DNA from: Lichenibacterium dinghuense
Lineage (GTDB): Bacteria; Pseudomonadota; Alphaproteobacteria; Rhizobiales; Beijerinckiaceae
Length of the DNA stretch: 64,000 bases
Assembly: GCF_021730615.1 (NCBI RefSeq)
Contig: NZ_JAJLMN010000001.1
Coordinates: 1,426,501 to 1,490,500 of the forward strand
Reading direction: 5' to 3'
The position numbers and the translations under genes were made by a program. Shown one piece after another: positions 63,781-64,000 of the stretch (positions are counted from its first letter, which is position 1; each line of letters begins with the position of its first letter). The notes beneath the pieces were generated by a model. That model did not search any database. It was given only the letters and a program-made list of their open reading frames with translations, and was not told the origin of the DNA.

Positions 63781-64000
63781 ATGACCGATCACGAACAGAA
63801 CCGATTCACCGCCCGCGCGGCCCGCTACGCCCGCGTCGGCGCCAACGTCGGCGGCGTCGCGGCCCGGATGGCGGGGACGCGGTTCTTCGGCGGCGACGGC
63901 GACGCCGCCAACGCGGCGGCGCTCACCAAGGCTCTCGGCGGCCTCAAGGGCCCGCTGATGAAGGTGGCGCAGCTCCTGTCCACCATCCCGGACGCCATTC
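63781..64000 (+). CDS. ABC1/UbiB-family kinase-like protein (5' part, cut by window edge)
   Basis: The first 73 codons of an atypical kinase of the ABC1/ADCK/UbiB family, which supports quinone or lipid metabolism. The visible part ends with the family's KxGQ-like N-terminal signature: LGGLKGPLMKVAQLLSTIPD. The preceding residues (RAARYARVGANVGGVAARMA) are a basic N-terminal helix. The kinase core lies outside the window. Confidence 0.85.
   Translation, partial: MTDHEQNRFTARAARYARVGANVGGVAARMAGTRFFGGDGDAANAAALTKALGGLKGPLMKVAQLLSTIPDAI

Overview
The window looks like a chromosomal segment of a very GC-rich alphaproteobacterium, probably in the Hyphomicrobiales (Methylobacterium/Lichenibacterium-like). 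This is inferred from gene content. It carries RcdA-type (DUF1465) and TrcR-type (DUF1013) cell-cycle proteins, a TTAA-N7-TTAA CtrA-like box, an alphaproteobacterial NadQ-type NAD regulator upstream of nadABC, cobO/cobQ-style cobalamin genes, and short REP-like palindromes typical of this class. Genes are tightly packed, many starts overlap the preceding stop (ATGA, GTGA, TTGA, TGATG), and TTG/GTG starts are common. I saw no tRNA, rRNA, CRISPR array, insertion sequence or prophage.

Layout. 1-2.3 kb: flagellar fliN-fliG-flhB (leftward, flhB cut by the edge). 2.7-6.8 kb: a DUF6894 protein, a MotA/ExbB plus OmpA/MotB ion-channel pair, an acetyltransferase and a membrane-anchored helix-hairpin-helix protein. 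6.7-11.4 kb: miaA, serB, rluD, two small unknown genes and trcR. 11.6-15.8 kb: late cobalamin synthesis (cobO, cobQ, cbiB/cobD, cobC). 15.7-24 kb: a formate/nitrite-type channel, a branched-chain amino-acid binding protein, rcdA, and many small secreted, lipoprotein or signalling genes, including a D-Ala-D-Ala dipeptidase, a ClpP-like periplasmic protein, a lone receiver domain and a YfdX protein.

24.1-36.0 kb is the most unusual part. Leftward genes encode a LacI regulator, UDP-glucuronate decarboxylase and gluconokinase. Facing away from them, and sharing an intergenic region with a perfect ATGATG-TTTT-CATCAT palindrome, is an eight-gene rightward cluster: inositol-phosphate synthase, HD-like protein, methyltransferase, Gfo/Idh/MocA dehydrogenase, YcaO protein, xylose-isomerase-like TIM barrel, GT4 glycosyltransferase and PIG-L deacetylase. 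The first seven genes are translationally coupled or nearly so. The set suggests an undescribed inositol-glycoside metabolite. It has MshA- and MshB-like steps as in mycothiol synthesis, but a YcaO enzyme where the ATP-dependent cysteine ligase would be. The function is inference.

36.2-42 kb: DUF2244, nth, a stress-type protein, then an AT-richer upstream region and a 1,068-residue repetitive surface-type protein with a 330-bp tandem duplication and a 24-bp repeat tract. 42.2-49.2 kb: glgX-treZ-treY, which together make trehalose from glycogen. 49.3-54.1 kb: nadQ-nadA-nadB-nadC plus a small unknown gene, with palindromic operator candidates. 54.1-64 kb: a zinc-type dehydrogenase, a trypsin-like protease behind CtrA-like boxes, a class III nucleotide cyclase, purL, bolA, an acetyltransferase, an exported argininosuccinate-lyase-like enzyme, a CGFS monothiol glutaredoxin and the start of an ABC1/UbiB-family kinase.
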